A DNA stretch of 64,000 nucleotides from Paraburkholderia sp. BL9I2N2 (GTDB lineage Bacteria; Pseudomonadota; Gammaproteobacteria; Burkholderiales; Burkholderiaceae). The notes below the pieces were generated by a model. It ran no database searches, had not been told where the DNA came from, and worked only from the letters and a program-made list of their open reading frames with translations. Location: contig NZ_SMGP01000004.1 in assembly GCF_004339745.1 (NCBI RefSeq), positions 1,054,001 to 1,118,000 of the forward strand, in the 5' to 3' direction. Below, piece by piece: positions 17,047 to 26,623 of the stretch. Position 1 is the stretch's first letter. Each line of letters starts with the position of its first letter. A program made the translations under genes and the position numbers.

Positions 17047-18138
17047 GTGGCAAAACCATCCGTTCCCAATCCCGGGCCTGTCTGCGTGCCCTGCCGACTC
17101 ATCGCGATCGGCGCGGCCGTGCTGGTGCTCGCCGGCGGCTTCGCCTACACGGCGGGCTGGCTGACGCCGGCGCGTCTCACCGCACCGCGTTTCATCAACA
17201 CATTCGAGGCCGTGGCCGGCCAGCCGCATCCCGGTTATCGGCGCAATCATGCCAAGGGCCTGTGTATCGAGGGCTATTTCGACAGCAACGGCGATGGCGC
17301 GGCGCTGTCCAGCGCGGCCGTGTTCGCGCCCGGCCGCACGCCGGTCACGGGCCGTTTCGCGGTGCCCGGCGGCAACCCGTCCGCGCCGGATACCAGTTCG
17401 CCCGTGCGCAGCCTCGCGTTGCTGTTCCAGTTGCAAAACGGCGAGCAGTGGCGCACCGGGATGAATTCGACGCCCGTTTTCGCGGTGCACACGCCCGAGC
17501 AGTTCTATCAGCAACTGGTGGCCGCCAAGCCCGACCCGACGACCGGCAAACCGGACCCCGCCAAACTCAAAGCGTTTTACGCGGCGAATCCCGAGACCCA
17601 GCCGTTTCAGGCGTGGGTGAAGGCCCATCCGCCTTCGTCGAGTCTGGCGAATGCCGCGTACTACAGCATCAACGCATTCCGTTTTACCGACGGCACCGGC
17701 AATACGCATGCCGTGCGCTGGGCGATGGTGCCCGAGACGCCGTACGCGCCGATCACGGACGCCGAAAAAGCCGAGAAGAATTTTCTTGAGGCCGACCTCG
17801 ATCAGCGCCTGCAAAACGGCCCTCTGCGCTGGCATCTGATCCTGACCGTCGCAAAGCCCGGCGACCCCACCAACGACGCCACGCTGCAATGGCCCGACGA
17901 TCGTCAACAAGTCGACGCGGGCACGCTCGTGATCGATCACACGACGTCGCAGGCAAACGGCACGTGCCGCGACGTCAACTTCGATCCGACCATCCTGCCG
18001 GCCGGCATCAAGCCGTCGGACGATCCCTTGCTGGCCGCGCGCTCGGCCGCGTACGCACTATCCTACAAGCGCCGCACACGCGAGGAAGCGTTGCATCCCG
18101 CGGTTCATCAAGCCCAGACAAACGGAGACCACTCATGA
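17047..18138 (+). CDS. Catalase-family peroxidase (SrpA-like), membrane-anchored
   Basis: 363 residues. GTG start with AGAGGAG upstream. One N-terminal membrane helix (about 18-37) places the enzyme in the periplasm. The small-catalase signature is present: HPGYRRNHAKGLCIEGYF with catalytic His68, RSLALLFQLQNGEQWRTGMN, and near the C-terminus RSAAYALSYKRR with the likely heme-ligand Tyr. Such proteins use H2O2 or organic peroxides. The stop overlaps the start of the cytochrome b561 gene (ATGA), suggesting electron supply from the quinone pool to the peroxidase. Controlled, by inference, by the divergent ECF system. Confidence 0.92.
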   Translation: MAKPSVPNPGPVCVPCRLIAIGAAVLVLAGGFAYTAGWLTPARLTAPRFINTFEAVAGQPHPGYRRNHAKGLCIEGYFDSNGDGAALSSAAVFAPGRTPVTGRFAVPGGNPSAPDTSSPVRSLALLFQLQNGEQWRTGMNSTPVFAVHTPEQFYQQLVAAKPDPTTGKPDPAKLKAFYAANPETQPFQAWVKAHPPSSSLANAAYYSINAFRFTDGTGNTHAVRWAMVPETPYAPITDAEKAEKNFLEADLDQRLQNGPLRWHLILTVAKPGDPTNDATLQWPDDRQQVDAGTLVIDHTTSQANGTCRDVNFDPTILPAGIKPSDDPLLAARSAAYALSYKRRTREEALHPAVHQAQTNGDHS

Positions 18139-18674
18139 GGCCGACGCGCACCCATTTCAGTCCGCTCGCGCGCCTGTTGCATTGGACGATGGCGCCCCTG
18201 ATCATCGCAATGCTGTTCATCGGCGTGGGCATGGTCGCCACTGTCTCGAGCGCGCACAACACGCTGATCGCGATTCACCGGCCGCTCGGCATTGCGTTGC
18301 TGCTGCTGGTGGTGCTGCGTGCGGGCGTGCGCCTCACACGCGGCAGCCCGCCGTTGCCCGACGATATGCCCACGCCGCAGCGGTTCGCGGCGAAGGCTTC
18401 GCATCTGGTGCTCTATGTGTTGATGGCGGCAATGCCGTTGATCGGCTGGGCGATGCTGTCCGCCGCGGGTTATCCGGTCACGCTCTACGGTCCGCTGCAC
18501 TTGCCGCCGATCGCGCCGCATAACGTCGAGTTGTTCGCCTTGCTGCGCGCGTTGCACACGTGGTTTGCGTTCGCCTTGTTCGCCACCGTGCTGCTGCATC
18601 TCGCGGCGGCGCTGTTTCATGGGCTGATCCGACGCGACGGTGTGTTTTCGAGCATGGCGCGCGGCGAGCGTTAG
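18135..18674 (+). CDS. Cytochrome b561 family membrane protein
   Basis: 179 residues, four membrane helices. Candidate heme-b ligand histidines: His16 in RLLHWTMAP, His51 in AIHRPLGIALL, His142 in ALHTWFAFALF and His156 in VLLHLAAALFH. It overlaps the catalase-like gene by four bases. Expected to shuttle electrons from ubiquinol to a periplasmic partner, here probably the peroxidase (inferred from coupling). Confidence 0.92.
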   Translation: MRPTRTHFSPLARLLHWTMAPLIIAMLFIGVGMVATVSSAHNTLIAIHRPLGIALLLLVVLRAGVRLTRGSPPLPDDMPTPQRFAAKASHLVLYVLMAAMPLIGWAMLSAAGYPVTLYGPLHLPPIAPHNVELFALLRALHTWFAFALFATVLLHLAAALFHGLIRRDGVFSSMARGER

Positions 18675-18681
18675 TTCTTCT

Positions 18682-21177
18682 TTAGCGCTTCACGCGTTCC
18701 GAGCGCGGATCGTAAGGCGCTTTCAGATGCAGCGTTGCCGGCAGCAGTTCGCCGGCGACGTCGATCGCATAGCGGCCGCTGTTCAGATAGGCGGCATCCG
18801 CTGCGCCCTCGGGATTGTTCACATAGCCCATCGCCACAGGACAGCCGAGCGTGTGGCCGAACGCCGCCGAACTCACGAAGCCCACTGGCTTACCGTCGCG
18901 CAGAATCGCTTCACCGCCCCATAGCATGCGATCCGCGGCGCCGTCGGCGGTCAGTACGACCATGCGTCTGCGTGGCGGTTCGGCGCGCAATTTCAGCAGC
19001 GCGTCGCGGCCGCGAAACGCCATGTTCTTGTCGAGCTTGCACGCGAACGACAGTCCCGCTTCGAACGGATTCGTATCCGGCGTGAGTTCGCGGCCCCATG
19101 CGCGATAACCTTTTTCGATGCGCAAAGAGTCGATTGCATAGTAGCCCGCGTTGACGAGGCCGAACGCTTTACCCGCGGCGCGCAGCATCTCGTACACGCC
19201 GACCGCGAATTCCACCGGCACATACAGTTCCCAGCCGAGCTCGCCGACGTAGGTGAGGCGGGTGGCCCGCACCGTCGCGTAACCGAGGTCGACCTCGCGG
19301 CTCTGGCCGAACGCGAACGCTTCGTTGCTCCAATCCGCTTTCGACACGCTTTGCAGCAGTTCGCGCGAACGCGGGCCCATCACGGCGAGCACGGCATACT
19401 GGCCGGTCACGTCGACGAGCGTGCAGTGTTTGTCGTGTGGAATGGCCTTGTCGATCATGTCGAAGTCGCGCGTGGTTTGCGCGGTGCCGGTGACGAGCAG
19501 GTATTGATCGTCGGCGAGGCGCGTGAGCGTGAAGTCCGATTCGTAGCCGCCGCGCTCGTTGAGCATGGCGGTGTAGACGGTGGTGCCGGTCGGCACATCC
19601 ACGTCGTTGGCGACGATGCCTTGCAGCACGTTTTGCGCGTCGCGTCCCTTGACGAGAAATTTGGAGAACGACGTCATGTCGAACAGCGCGACGCCTTCGC
19701 GGCACGCGCGGTGTTCGGCGCCGCTCCAGGGCAGCCAGTTCTGCTGGCCGAATGCGTACTCGATTCTGGCCTCTTGCGGCGAAGGCGCAAAAAAGTTGGC
19801 GCGTTCCCAGCCCATCTTGCTGCCGAAACACGCGCCTTCGTCACGCAGCAGCGAATACAGCGGCGAGCGGCGAAACGGCCGCGCGCTGTCGAGTTCGCGA
19901 TTCGGCCACGGCATCGCATAGTGCAGACCGAGCGTTTCCTTCACGCGGTCGTGCAGCCACGTGTCGTTGCCGTTGAAGCGCGCGAAGCGGCGAATGTCGA
20001 CCGGCCACAGATCCATGGTCGGCTCGCCTGCCACGATCCATTCCGCGAGTGCCATGCCGGCGCCGCCCGCCGAGGCGATCCCCATCGAATTGAAACCCGC
20101 GCCGACGAAAAAGCGCCGCAGTTCGGGCGCTTCACCGAGCATGAAGTTGTTGTCCGGCGTGAACGATTCGGGGCCGTTGTAGAACTGCTTCACCTGAGCC
20201 GTTTCGAGCGCGGGCACGCGCTGCAACGCATTTTCCATCAGGATTTCGAACTGATCCCAATCGTCCGGCAGCAGTTGAAACTCGAAATTCTCGGGGATGC
20301 CGTTCATGCCCCACGGCTTCGCATCCGGTTCGAAACCGCCCATCACGAGGCCGCCCACTTCTTCCTTGAAGTAGATGAAACCGTCCGGGTCGCGCATCAC
20401 CGGCAGGTCCGGATGCACGCCGGCAATCTGTTCCGTGACGATGTAGTAGTGCTCGGCCGAGTGCAGCGGCACGGTCACGCCGCACAAGCGTCCGACGGCT
20501 TTGGCCCACTGACCCGCGCAATTCACCACGATATCCGCGCCGAGCGTGCCTTCCTCGCCATCCTTGTTGCGCCAGGCGAGGCCGCTGACCTCGCGCGCGC
20601 CGCTCGCTTTGCCGTCTTGCGCGGTGCGCGTGTGGATCGCCATAACGCGGGTGTTTTCGACGATGCGCGCGCCGCGCTGGCGGGCGCCCCGGGCGAGGGC
20701 CTGGGTCAGATCGGTGGGATTCGCCTTGCCGTCGCCGGGCAGCCAGACCGCGCCGAGCAGGTCGTCCGTGCGCATGACCGGCCACAGGTCGCCGGCTTCG
20801 CGCGGGCTGATCACGTCGCAGGCCACGCCATAGGCGCGCGCGACGGCGGCGGTGCGTTTGAGCTGCGTCATCCGCGCGGACGTGCGGGCCACCGAGAGCG
20901 AGCCGCATTGCTTCCAGCCGGTGGCGAGGCCGGTGTCCGCTTCGAGTTCGGCGTACAGCGCGGTCGAATAGCGGATCAGCTTCGTCATGCTCTCTTGGGC
21001 GCGCAACTGGCCGACGAGCCCGGCCGCGTGCCAGGTCGTGCCGCACGACAGTTGGCCCTGTTCGAGCAACACCACATCGGTCCAACCTAGCTTCGTCAAG
21101 TGGTAGGCGACCGAGCAGCCGATGATCCCGCCGCCGACAATGACGACGCGAGCGTGAGTGGGAATGGATGTGGACAT
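18682..21177 (-). CDS. FAD-dependent dimethylglycine/sarcosine dehydrogenase-like protein with GcvT domain
   Basis: 831 residues, two-part enzyme. The N-terminal FAD oxidoreductase begins RVVIVGGGIIGCSVAYHL (residues 10-27); the GTTWHAAGL stretch at about 46-54 contains the His that is covalently flavinylated in dimethylglycine dehydrogenases. The C-terminal half is an aminomethyltransferase (GcvT) domain: GVALFDMTSFSKFLVKG, FTLTRLADDQYLLVTG, YVGELGWELYVPVE, and the closing LGCPVAMGYV. It oxidises N-methyl groups and passes the one-carbon unit to tetrahydrofolate. Divergent from a DeoR regulator. Exact substrate (dimethylglycine, sarcosine or other N-methylamine) not settled. Confidence 0.93.
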   Translation of the reverse strand: MSTSIPTHARVVIVGGGIIGCSVAYHLTKLGWTDVVLLEQGQLSCGTTWHAAGLVGQLRAQESMTKLIRYSTALYAELEADTGLATGWKQCGSLSVARTSARMTQLKRTAAVARAYGVACDVISPREAGDLWPVMRTDDLLGAVWLPGDGKANPTDLTQALARGARQRGARIVENTRVMAIHTRTAQDGKASGAREVSGLAWRNKDGEEGTLGADIVVNCAGQWAKAVGRLCGVTVPLHSAEHYYIVTEQIAGVHPDLPVMRDPDGFIYFKEEVGGLVMGGFEPDAKPWGMNGIPENFEFQLLPDDWDQFEILMENALQRVPALETAQVKQFYNGPESFTPDNNFMLGEAPELRRFFVGAGFNSMGIASAGGAGMALAEWIVAGEPTMDLWPVDIRRFARFNGNDTWLHDRVKETLGLHYAMPWPNRELDSARPFRRSPLYSLLRDEGACFGSKMGWERANFFAPSPQEARIEYAFGQQNWLPWSGAEHRACREGVALFDMTSFSKFLVKGRDAQNVLQGIVANDVDVPTGTTVYTAMLNERGGYESDFTLTRLADDQYLLVTGTAQTTRDFDMIDKAIPHDKHCTLVDVTGQYAVLAVMGPRSRELLQSVSKADWSNEAFAFGQSREVDLGYATVRATRLTYVGELGWELYVPVEFAVGVYEMLRAAGKAFGLVNAGYYAIDSLRIEKGYRAWGRELTPDTNPFEAGLSFACKLDKNMAFRGRDALLKLRAEPPRRRMVVLTADGAADRMLWGGEAILRDGKPVGFVSSAAFGHTLGCPVAMGYVNNPEGAADAAYLNSGRYAIDVAGELLPATLHLKAPYDPRSERVKR

Positions 21178-21450
21178 GTGTGGATATGCGTGGATCAGGT
21201 GCGTGTAGATTGCCGTAAAAAGACACGAAATGCAACGAATACACAGCCTTGTTGTGATTCGGGCGGCGTCATGCAGCGGTCATACGACCGTGCGCCTTCC
21301 GGAAGGGTACGGCCACTCCGGCCTTGCTTCAGAAGGAGAAAGTTCATAGTGCGCCTTAAAAATGTGGTTTTAGTTGGAAATGTGTGGCTATTCAATCCGT
21401 AAAACTGTGTCTTTTGCTAGACTGCAGTGAATCCTCACCGCCCAATCGCC

Positions 21451-22233
21451 ATGTTCTCCAACCAGCGCCAAGCCGAAATCCTGCGACTCGTCCGCGAGCA
21501 GCGCACCTGCACGATCACCGATCTCGCCGGCCGTTTCGCCGTCTCCGACGAGACCATCCGCCGCAACATCAAGCCGTTGATCGCGGACGGCCTGCTAATC
21601 AAAGTTCACGGCGGCATCATGCTGCCGGAGCGTCTCGACGAGCCGCCGTTCCAGCGGCGCATGACGGCGAGCCTCGAGGGCAAGCGGGCAATCGGCGCGC
21701 GGATCGGCGAACTGGTGCGGGACGGCGATTCGCTGATCCTTGAAGGCGGCACGACGTGCCTGCATATTGCACAGGCGCTCGCTGCCCGTTCGCGGCTCAC
21801 GGTCGTGACCAATTCCATCGAAGTCGCGCGCGTGCTGGCGCCGCGCAACGGCAACCGGGTGTTCGTCGCGGGCGGCGAGCTGCGGCCGGACGACTGCGCC
21901 GCGGTTGGCGACAGCGTGCTGGCGTTCCTGCGCCAGTTCCACGTGCGCTACGCGATCGTCTCGGTCACCGCGATCGACATGCAGGGACGTTTCATGGACG
22001 CGCTGCCCGCCGACGTGGCGTTTTCGCTGGCGGCGTTCGCCCAGGCCGAACGGCGCGTGGTCGCGGCGGATCACGCGAAATTCGGCCACAGCGCGCTGGT
22101 GCACGCGTTCGGCGCGGACGCCGTCGATCTGCTGGTGACGGATGAAGCACCGGCGCCCGCATTGGCTCAGGTGTTCGCGGCGGCGGGGGTGGATGTGGAA
22201 GTGGGCACACAGCCAATTTCGTCCAACGCGTAA
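21451..22233 (+). CDS. DeoR-family transcriptional regulator
   Basis: 260 residues from ATG 21451; a GTG at 21427 would add eight. The N-terminal winged helix is classical: NQRQAEILRLVREQRTCTITDLAGRFAVSDETIRRNIKPL. The sugar-phosphate-sensor domain has LILEGGTTCLHIAQAL, LTVVTNSIEVA and VFVAGGELRPDDCAAVGDS. It is divergent from the dehydrogenase gene with a 270-bp shared promoter region and probably controls it (inferred). Confidence 0.9.
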   Translation: MFSNQRQAEILRLVREQRTCTITDLAGRFAVSDETIRRNIKPLIADGLLIKVHGGIMLPERLDEPPFQRRMTASLEGKRAIGARIGELVRDGDSLILEGGTTCLHIAQALAARSRLTVVTNSIEVARVLAPRNGNRVFVAGGELRPDDCAAVGDSVLAFLRQFHVRYAIVSVTAIDMQGRFMDALPADVAFSLAAFAQAERRVVAADHAKFGHSALVHAFGADAVDLLVTDEAPAPALAQVFAAAGVDVEVGTQPISSNA

Positions 22234-22357
22234 AATGGCCGGTTATCACGGGCAATCGATGCCGCAGAGACATTCACCGGCCGGCGCCAGCCGCGCTCTG
22301 TCGAGCTGATTCTGTCCGCGCGCTTGCCCAAGCCGGCTTGAATAGGATTGGACGTCG

Positions 22358-25300
22358 ATGTCGTCAGTTTTCTTTGATCGGGAACGGATTGCAGAATGGC
22401 TGGGGGACCACACCGTCGCCAAGGCGCGCTCGGTCGGCCCCATCGCCAATGTGAAATGGCACGGCGCCACGCTGAGCGGCGACGTGCAGGGCACGCGGAC
22501 GCTTCCCTACAAAACGCGGGTACGGTTTCGGACCGACGGCGGTTCCCCTTGGGCGCAGAGCGACTGCACGTGTCCGGTCGGGCGCAACTGCAAGCATGTC
22601 GCCGCGCTGCTGCTCGCCGAACTCGACTATCACGACGAGATGGACCACATCACCCATGTCGAACTCGACGACGGCGATTCGGCGCGCGATCTGCCGCCGA
22701 AGCCGATGGCGCACATGGGACAGCCTTCAGGCGTGCGGCCCGAACTGGTCAGTTGGCTCGAACGTTTTCGCGCCCGCGCCGAGGCTGCGGACGCCGACGC
22801 CCAGAAGGCGAGCGCCCCGCGCACCCAGACGCTCGCATACCGGCTGAACTGGTCCAACTTCCACATGCGCCACGAGGTGGTGCTGTACCGCGCGCGCTGC
22901 AATCCGGACGGCGCGGTTGTCGAAGTGGACGAACCTTGGGGCAATGTCGAGACGGCGCTGCTCAAGCAGCCGAAATTCGTCTCCGACGAAGACCTGTCGA
23001 TCCTGCGCGGCCTGTGGCTCGGCCGCTCCCGTGAGGACTTCGGCCAGTTCATCCTGCGCGGCACGAGCGGCGCGGAGATGCTGCAGAAACTGATCGCGAC
23101 GGGGCGGCTCTTCGTCGACTTCAATCCCGCGCCCGGTCAAGCGGGACCAACCGCGCTCTCGCGCGGCGCCGACCGACCCGGCCGGATCGAATGGGAGCCG
23201 CTCGCCGACGAGCGCCTGCGGCCCGTGCTGTGCACCGAGCCGCGCGCCAGCATGGTGCTGCCGACCGAGCCGGTCTGGTACGTGGATGGCGTCGCGAATG
23301 AGGCGGGCATCGTTCAGTCGTCGCTGCCGTTCCAGCAGTTGCCCGACTACCTCGCCATGCCGCCGATCTCGCTCGCCGAAGCGCCGCTGGTCGCCTCGGT
23401 GCTGCGCGAGATCGCGCCCGAGTTGCCGCTGCCGCCCACGCACGACGCGTCCGCGATTCGCGTGATCGACGTCGAGCCCGTGCCCGTGCTCTCGCTCAAC
23501 AGTCATGCGCTGCCGTCGTCGGCGAGCAAGGCGGGGCTGCGTCAATCCGGAGCGGTCGAGTTGGCCGGCGTGAGTTTCGATTACGACGGCGTGAGCATCA
23601 ACGTGGACAGCAGCGTGACGCTCGTGCCGATGCCGGGCGGCGATGTGATTCATATCCGCCGCCGCTACGAGGCCGAGAAAAAACGTCTGCTCGAACTGCG
23701 CAAGACGGGTTTGCAGAAGGTGCCGACCAGCCGGGTCTACGCATCGCGCCTGCTGCCCGACACCATGCTCGGCCTGCCCGATGCCGAAGCGTGGTCCGCG
23801 TTCGTCAACGACGCCGTGCCCGACCTCGTGAGCAAAGGCTGGCGCGTGACGATGGCGCCGGAGTTCCGCTACAACGTCATCGAGATCGACGCGATCGAAG
23901 GCACCGCGCATCAGGCCGGCGACGGCTGGTTCGATCTGGAGATGGGCATCCGCATCGGCGAGCGCAACGTGCGGCTCGAGCCGCTGCTCGCCGACCTGTT
24001 CCGGCGCGACCGGCGCTGGCTGAGCGGCGCGCTCGAAAGCATCGCCGACGACGAACCGATCGAGCTGAAGACCGAGGAGAACAAACGTCTGCGCTTGCGC
24101 GCCAACCGTCTGAAGCCGGTGGTGCGTGTACTCGTCGATCTGTTCGACGCGCTCGGCGGCTCGCTCGCGGAGGGTGCGCCGCTGCGCGTGGCATCCGTCG
24201 ATGCCGGTCGACTGGAAGCGTTGAACGGCACGGGCCGCTGGCAATTTCGCGGCGAAGATTCGATCCGGCAACTCGCGCAGCGTCTGCAAGCCGGGCCGGG
24301 TTTGCGCGAGGTGCCGGTGCCGCGCGGCCTGAAGGCCGAACTACGGACCTATCAGCACCAAGGCCTGAACTGGATGCAGTTTTTGCGCGAGCAGAACCTC
24401 GCCGGCGTGCTCGCCGACGACATGGGTCTGGGCAAGACCGTGCAGACGCTCGCGCATATCCTCGCGGAAAAAGAAGCGGGGCGTCTGACGCGGCCGGCGC
24501 TGATCGTCGTGCCGACCACGCTCGTGCACAACTGGCGCGAAGAAGCGCGCCGCTTCGCACCCGAACTCAAGGTGCTGGTGCTCAATGGTCCGCAGCGCAA
24601 GGAGCGCTTCGAACAGATCGCCGGGCACGAACTGATTCTGACCACGTACGCGCTGCTATGGCGCGATCAGAAGGTGCTCGCCGAGCATGACTATCACTTG
24701 CTGATTCTCGACGAAGCGCAGTACGTGAAGAACGCCACCACCAAAGCCGCGCAGGCGATTCGCGGGCTGCGCGCGTCGCATCGGCTGTGTCTGACGGGCA
24801 CGCCGCTGGAGAATCATCTCGGCGAGCTGTGGTCGCAGTTCGATTTTCTGTTGCCGGGCTTTCTCGGCAGCCAGAAAGACTTCACCAAACGCTGGCGCAA
24901 TCCGATCGAGAAGAATGGCGACGGCGTGCGCCGCGCGTTGCTGGCGCGCCGCATCCGGCCGTTCATGCTGCGCCGTCGCAAGGACGAGGTCGCCAAGGAA
25001 CTGCCGGCCAAGACCACGATCCTGTGCTCGGTGGACCTGGAAGGCGCGCAGCGCGATCTCTACGAAACCGTGCGCACGGCGATGCAGGAGAAAGTGCGCG
25101 CCGCCGTCAGCGCGCAAGGCCTCGCGCGCAGCCACATCATCGTGCTCGATGCCTTGCTGAAGCTGCGCCAGGTGTGCTGCGATCCGCGACTCGTCCGGAC
25201 CCTGAAGGCGGCCGGCGAGGCCGGTGAGGCAGGCGAGAAACGCGACAGAACGGACCGGGTCGAGAAGGGTGCGCGCGCCATGCGTTCGGCCAAGCTCGAC

Positions 25301-25816
25301 CTGCTCCTGTCGATGCTGCCGGAACTGATCGAGGAAGGGCGCCGCGTGCTGCTGTTCTCGCAGTTCACGGGCATGTTGGCGCTGATTGCTGAAGCGCTCG
25401 AAGAAGCCGCGATTCCCTATGTGATTCTCACCGGTGACACGACAGACCGCGTCACGCCGGTCGAACGTTTTCAGCAGGGCGAGGTGCCGCTGTTCCTGAT
25501 CAGCCTCAAGGCGGGCGGTGTCGGCCTGAACCTGACCGCCGCCGACACGGTGATCCACTACGACCCGTGGTGGAATCCGGCGGCAGAGAATCAGGCAACC
25601 GATCGCGCGCATCGGCTCGGGCAGGACAAGCCCGTGTTCGTCTACAAGCTGATTGCGGCGGGCAGCATCGAGGAAAAGATCGTGGAGTTGCAGGAGCAGA
25701 AGGCCGGGCTTGCGGACAGCATTCTTTCCGAAGACGCCGCCGGCGCCGCCAAGTTCTCGGACGACGATCTCGACGCGCTGTTCGCGCCGATGCCTGAGAT
25801 CGAAGGCGGCCGGTAA
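22358..25816 (+). CDS. SNF2-family DNA-dependent ATPase with SWIM zinc finger
   Basis: 1152 residues. A SWIM zinc finger lies near the N-terminus (Cys70, Cys72, Cys78, His80). A long middle region of about 500 residues has no recognised domain. The SNF2 motor follows: Walker A DDMGLGKTVQT at about 686-696, TTLVHNWREEARRF, DEAQYVKN at about 785, LTGTPLENHLGELWSQFDFL, RRRKDEVAKELPAKT; helicase C with VLLFSQFTGMLALI and GGVGLNLTAADTVIHYDPWWNPA followed by QATDRAHRLGQ. Such bacterial Swi2/Snf2 ATPases translocate on DNA; roles include transcription recycling or repair. It stands alone. The specific function is not known. Confidence 0.94.
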   Translation: MSSVFFDRERIAEWLGDHTVAKARSVGPIANVKWHGATLSGDVQGTRTLPYKTRVRFRTDGGSPWAQSDCTCPVGRNCKHVAALLLAELDYHDEMDHITHVELDDGDSARDLPPKPMAHMGQPSGVRPELVSWLERFRARAEAADADAQKASAPRTQTLAYRLNWSNFHMRHEVVLYRARCNPDGAVVEVDEPWGNVETALLKQPKFVSDEDLSILRGLWLGRSREDFGQFILRGTSGAEMLQKLIATGRLFVDFNPAPGQAGPTALSRGADRPGRIEWEPLADERLRPVLCTEPRASMVLPTEPVWYVDGVANEAGIVQSSLPFQQLPDYLAMPPISLAEAPLVASVLREIAPELPLPPTHDASAIRVIDVEPVPVLSLNSHALPSSASKAGLRQSGAVELAGVSFDYDGVSINVDSSVTLVPMPGGDVIHIRRRYEAEKKRLLELRKTGLQKVPTSRVYASRLLPDTMLGLPDAEAWSAFVNDAVPDLVSKGWRVTMAPEFRYNVIEIDAIEGTAHQAGDGWFDLEMGIRIGERNVRLEPLLADLFRRDRRWLSGALESIADDEPIELKTEENKRLRLRANRLKPVVRVLVDLFDALGGSLAEGAPLRVASVDAGRLEALNGTGRWQFRGEDSIRQLAQRLQAGPGLREVPVPRGLKAELRTYQHQGLNWMQFLREQNLAGVLADDMGLGKTVQTLAHILAEKEAGRLTRPALIVVPTTLVHNWREEARRFAPELKVLVLNGPQRKERFEQIAGHELILTTYALLWRDQKVLAEHDYHLLILDEAQYVKNATTKAAQAIRGLRASHRLCLTGTPLENHLGELWSQFDFLLPGFLGSQKDFTKRWRNPIEKNGDGVRRALLARRIRPFMLRRRKDEVAKELPAKTTILCSVDLEGAQRDLYETVRTAMQEKVRAAVSAQGLARSHIIVLDALLKLRQVCCDPRLVRTLKAAGEAGEAGEKRDRTDRVEKGARAMRSAKLDLLLSMLPELIEEGRRVLLFSQFTGMLALIAEALEEAAIPYVILTGDTTDRVTPVERFQQGEVPLFLISLKAGGVGLNLTAADTVIHYDPWWNPAAENQATDRAHRLGQDKPVFVYKLIAAGSIEEKIVELQEQKAGLADSILSEDAAGAAKFSDDDLDALFAPMPEIEGGR

Positions 25817-26056
25817 GAGCCGGCGTTCCAGAAATCCATCTCGAAACGTCCGGCGCGCATGCCGCGCCGCGCGACGTTGCGCCTGTTCGCGGGCGCTCAA
25901 ATATCTCCAGATTTGATGGTGCCGTGAGCGAAAGCGTGACAAGTGGTCAAGGAACGTCCTGTTCCCGACGATGCCGTCAACGCTTTGTCCTGACACTCGT
26001 TGAACACGCGGCCGTGAAGCGGTCAGTCAACGCAGTTCGTTAAGGAAATACCATCC

Positions 26057-26305
26057 ATGAAGAAGCACATTTTCGCCGTTACCGTCGCGGGTCTGTTCTC
26101 GATCGGCGCATTCGCCCAGGCATCCACGCCGGTCGACGCATCGTCGCAAGCAGGCGTGGCTACGCAGGAAGCCTCGGCGCCGGCTGCGAAGCATCACCAC
26201 AAGAAGAAGCATCACAAGCACGCGCATCGCCATCAGGCTGCGTCGGCTGCTAGCGGCGCGCAAGCCGCTGCGTCGAATGACGGCGCGGCGCCAATCAAGC
26301 CGTAA
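26057..26305 (+). CDS. Small secreted His/Lys-rich protein
   Basis: 82 residues: signal peptide (1-20, ending AFAQ), then an Ala/Ser-rich chain around a basic block HHHKKKHHKHAHRHQ. It could bind metal ions or polyanions, but no family is recognised. The ATG at 26057 is 13 bases after GTTAAGGAA. Short His-rich exported proteins like this are common in Burkholderiales. Confidence 0.7.
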   Translation: MKKHIFAVTVAGLFSIGAFAQASTPVDASSQAGVATQEASAPAAKHHHKKKHHKHAHRHQAASAASGAQAAASNDGAAPIKP

Positions 26306-26623
26306 GCATCGGCCGACGATGCGAGGATGCGGGCCGATGCAGGTCGTCGGCCCGTCCTTCATCGCTTTTGGAATCGCAAGGCGTGAGGCGAAGATCAGCG
26401 GCAAATCGATGCGAGCTGCAATCACGCATCGCTTGCACGCGCGCTGCTTGTTGCCCGTTGGACCACGCGACGAACCACGGATGCCGATGCTTTGCGAGAA
26501 CCGTCACACACGCCACCGAATGAATAGCTGGCCGCCATAGCAACGCGCGCCGACACCACACCGCATGCCTGCAGTCGCGGCAAGCGCGGCTAGCCACCCA
26601 CGCGATTTACCCGGATCTCCCCG
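26306..26623. other. Intergenic region with overlapping inverted repeats
   Basis: 318 bp with no gene. Just after the His-rich gene GCATCGGCC (26306-26314) pairs with GGCCGATGC (26332-26340), and a second alternative hairpin GGGCCGA...TCGGCCC follows. There is no T-run. These could act as a weak stop or stabilise the transcript. Nothing else stands out. Confidence 0.45.

Noticed and set aside
19351..21090. 579-residue plus-strand frame over the dehydrogenase gene
   Set aside because: Antisense shadow of the FAD/GcvT enzyme, which has all expected motifs on the minus strand.
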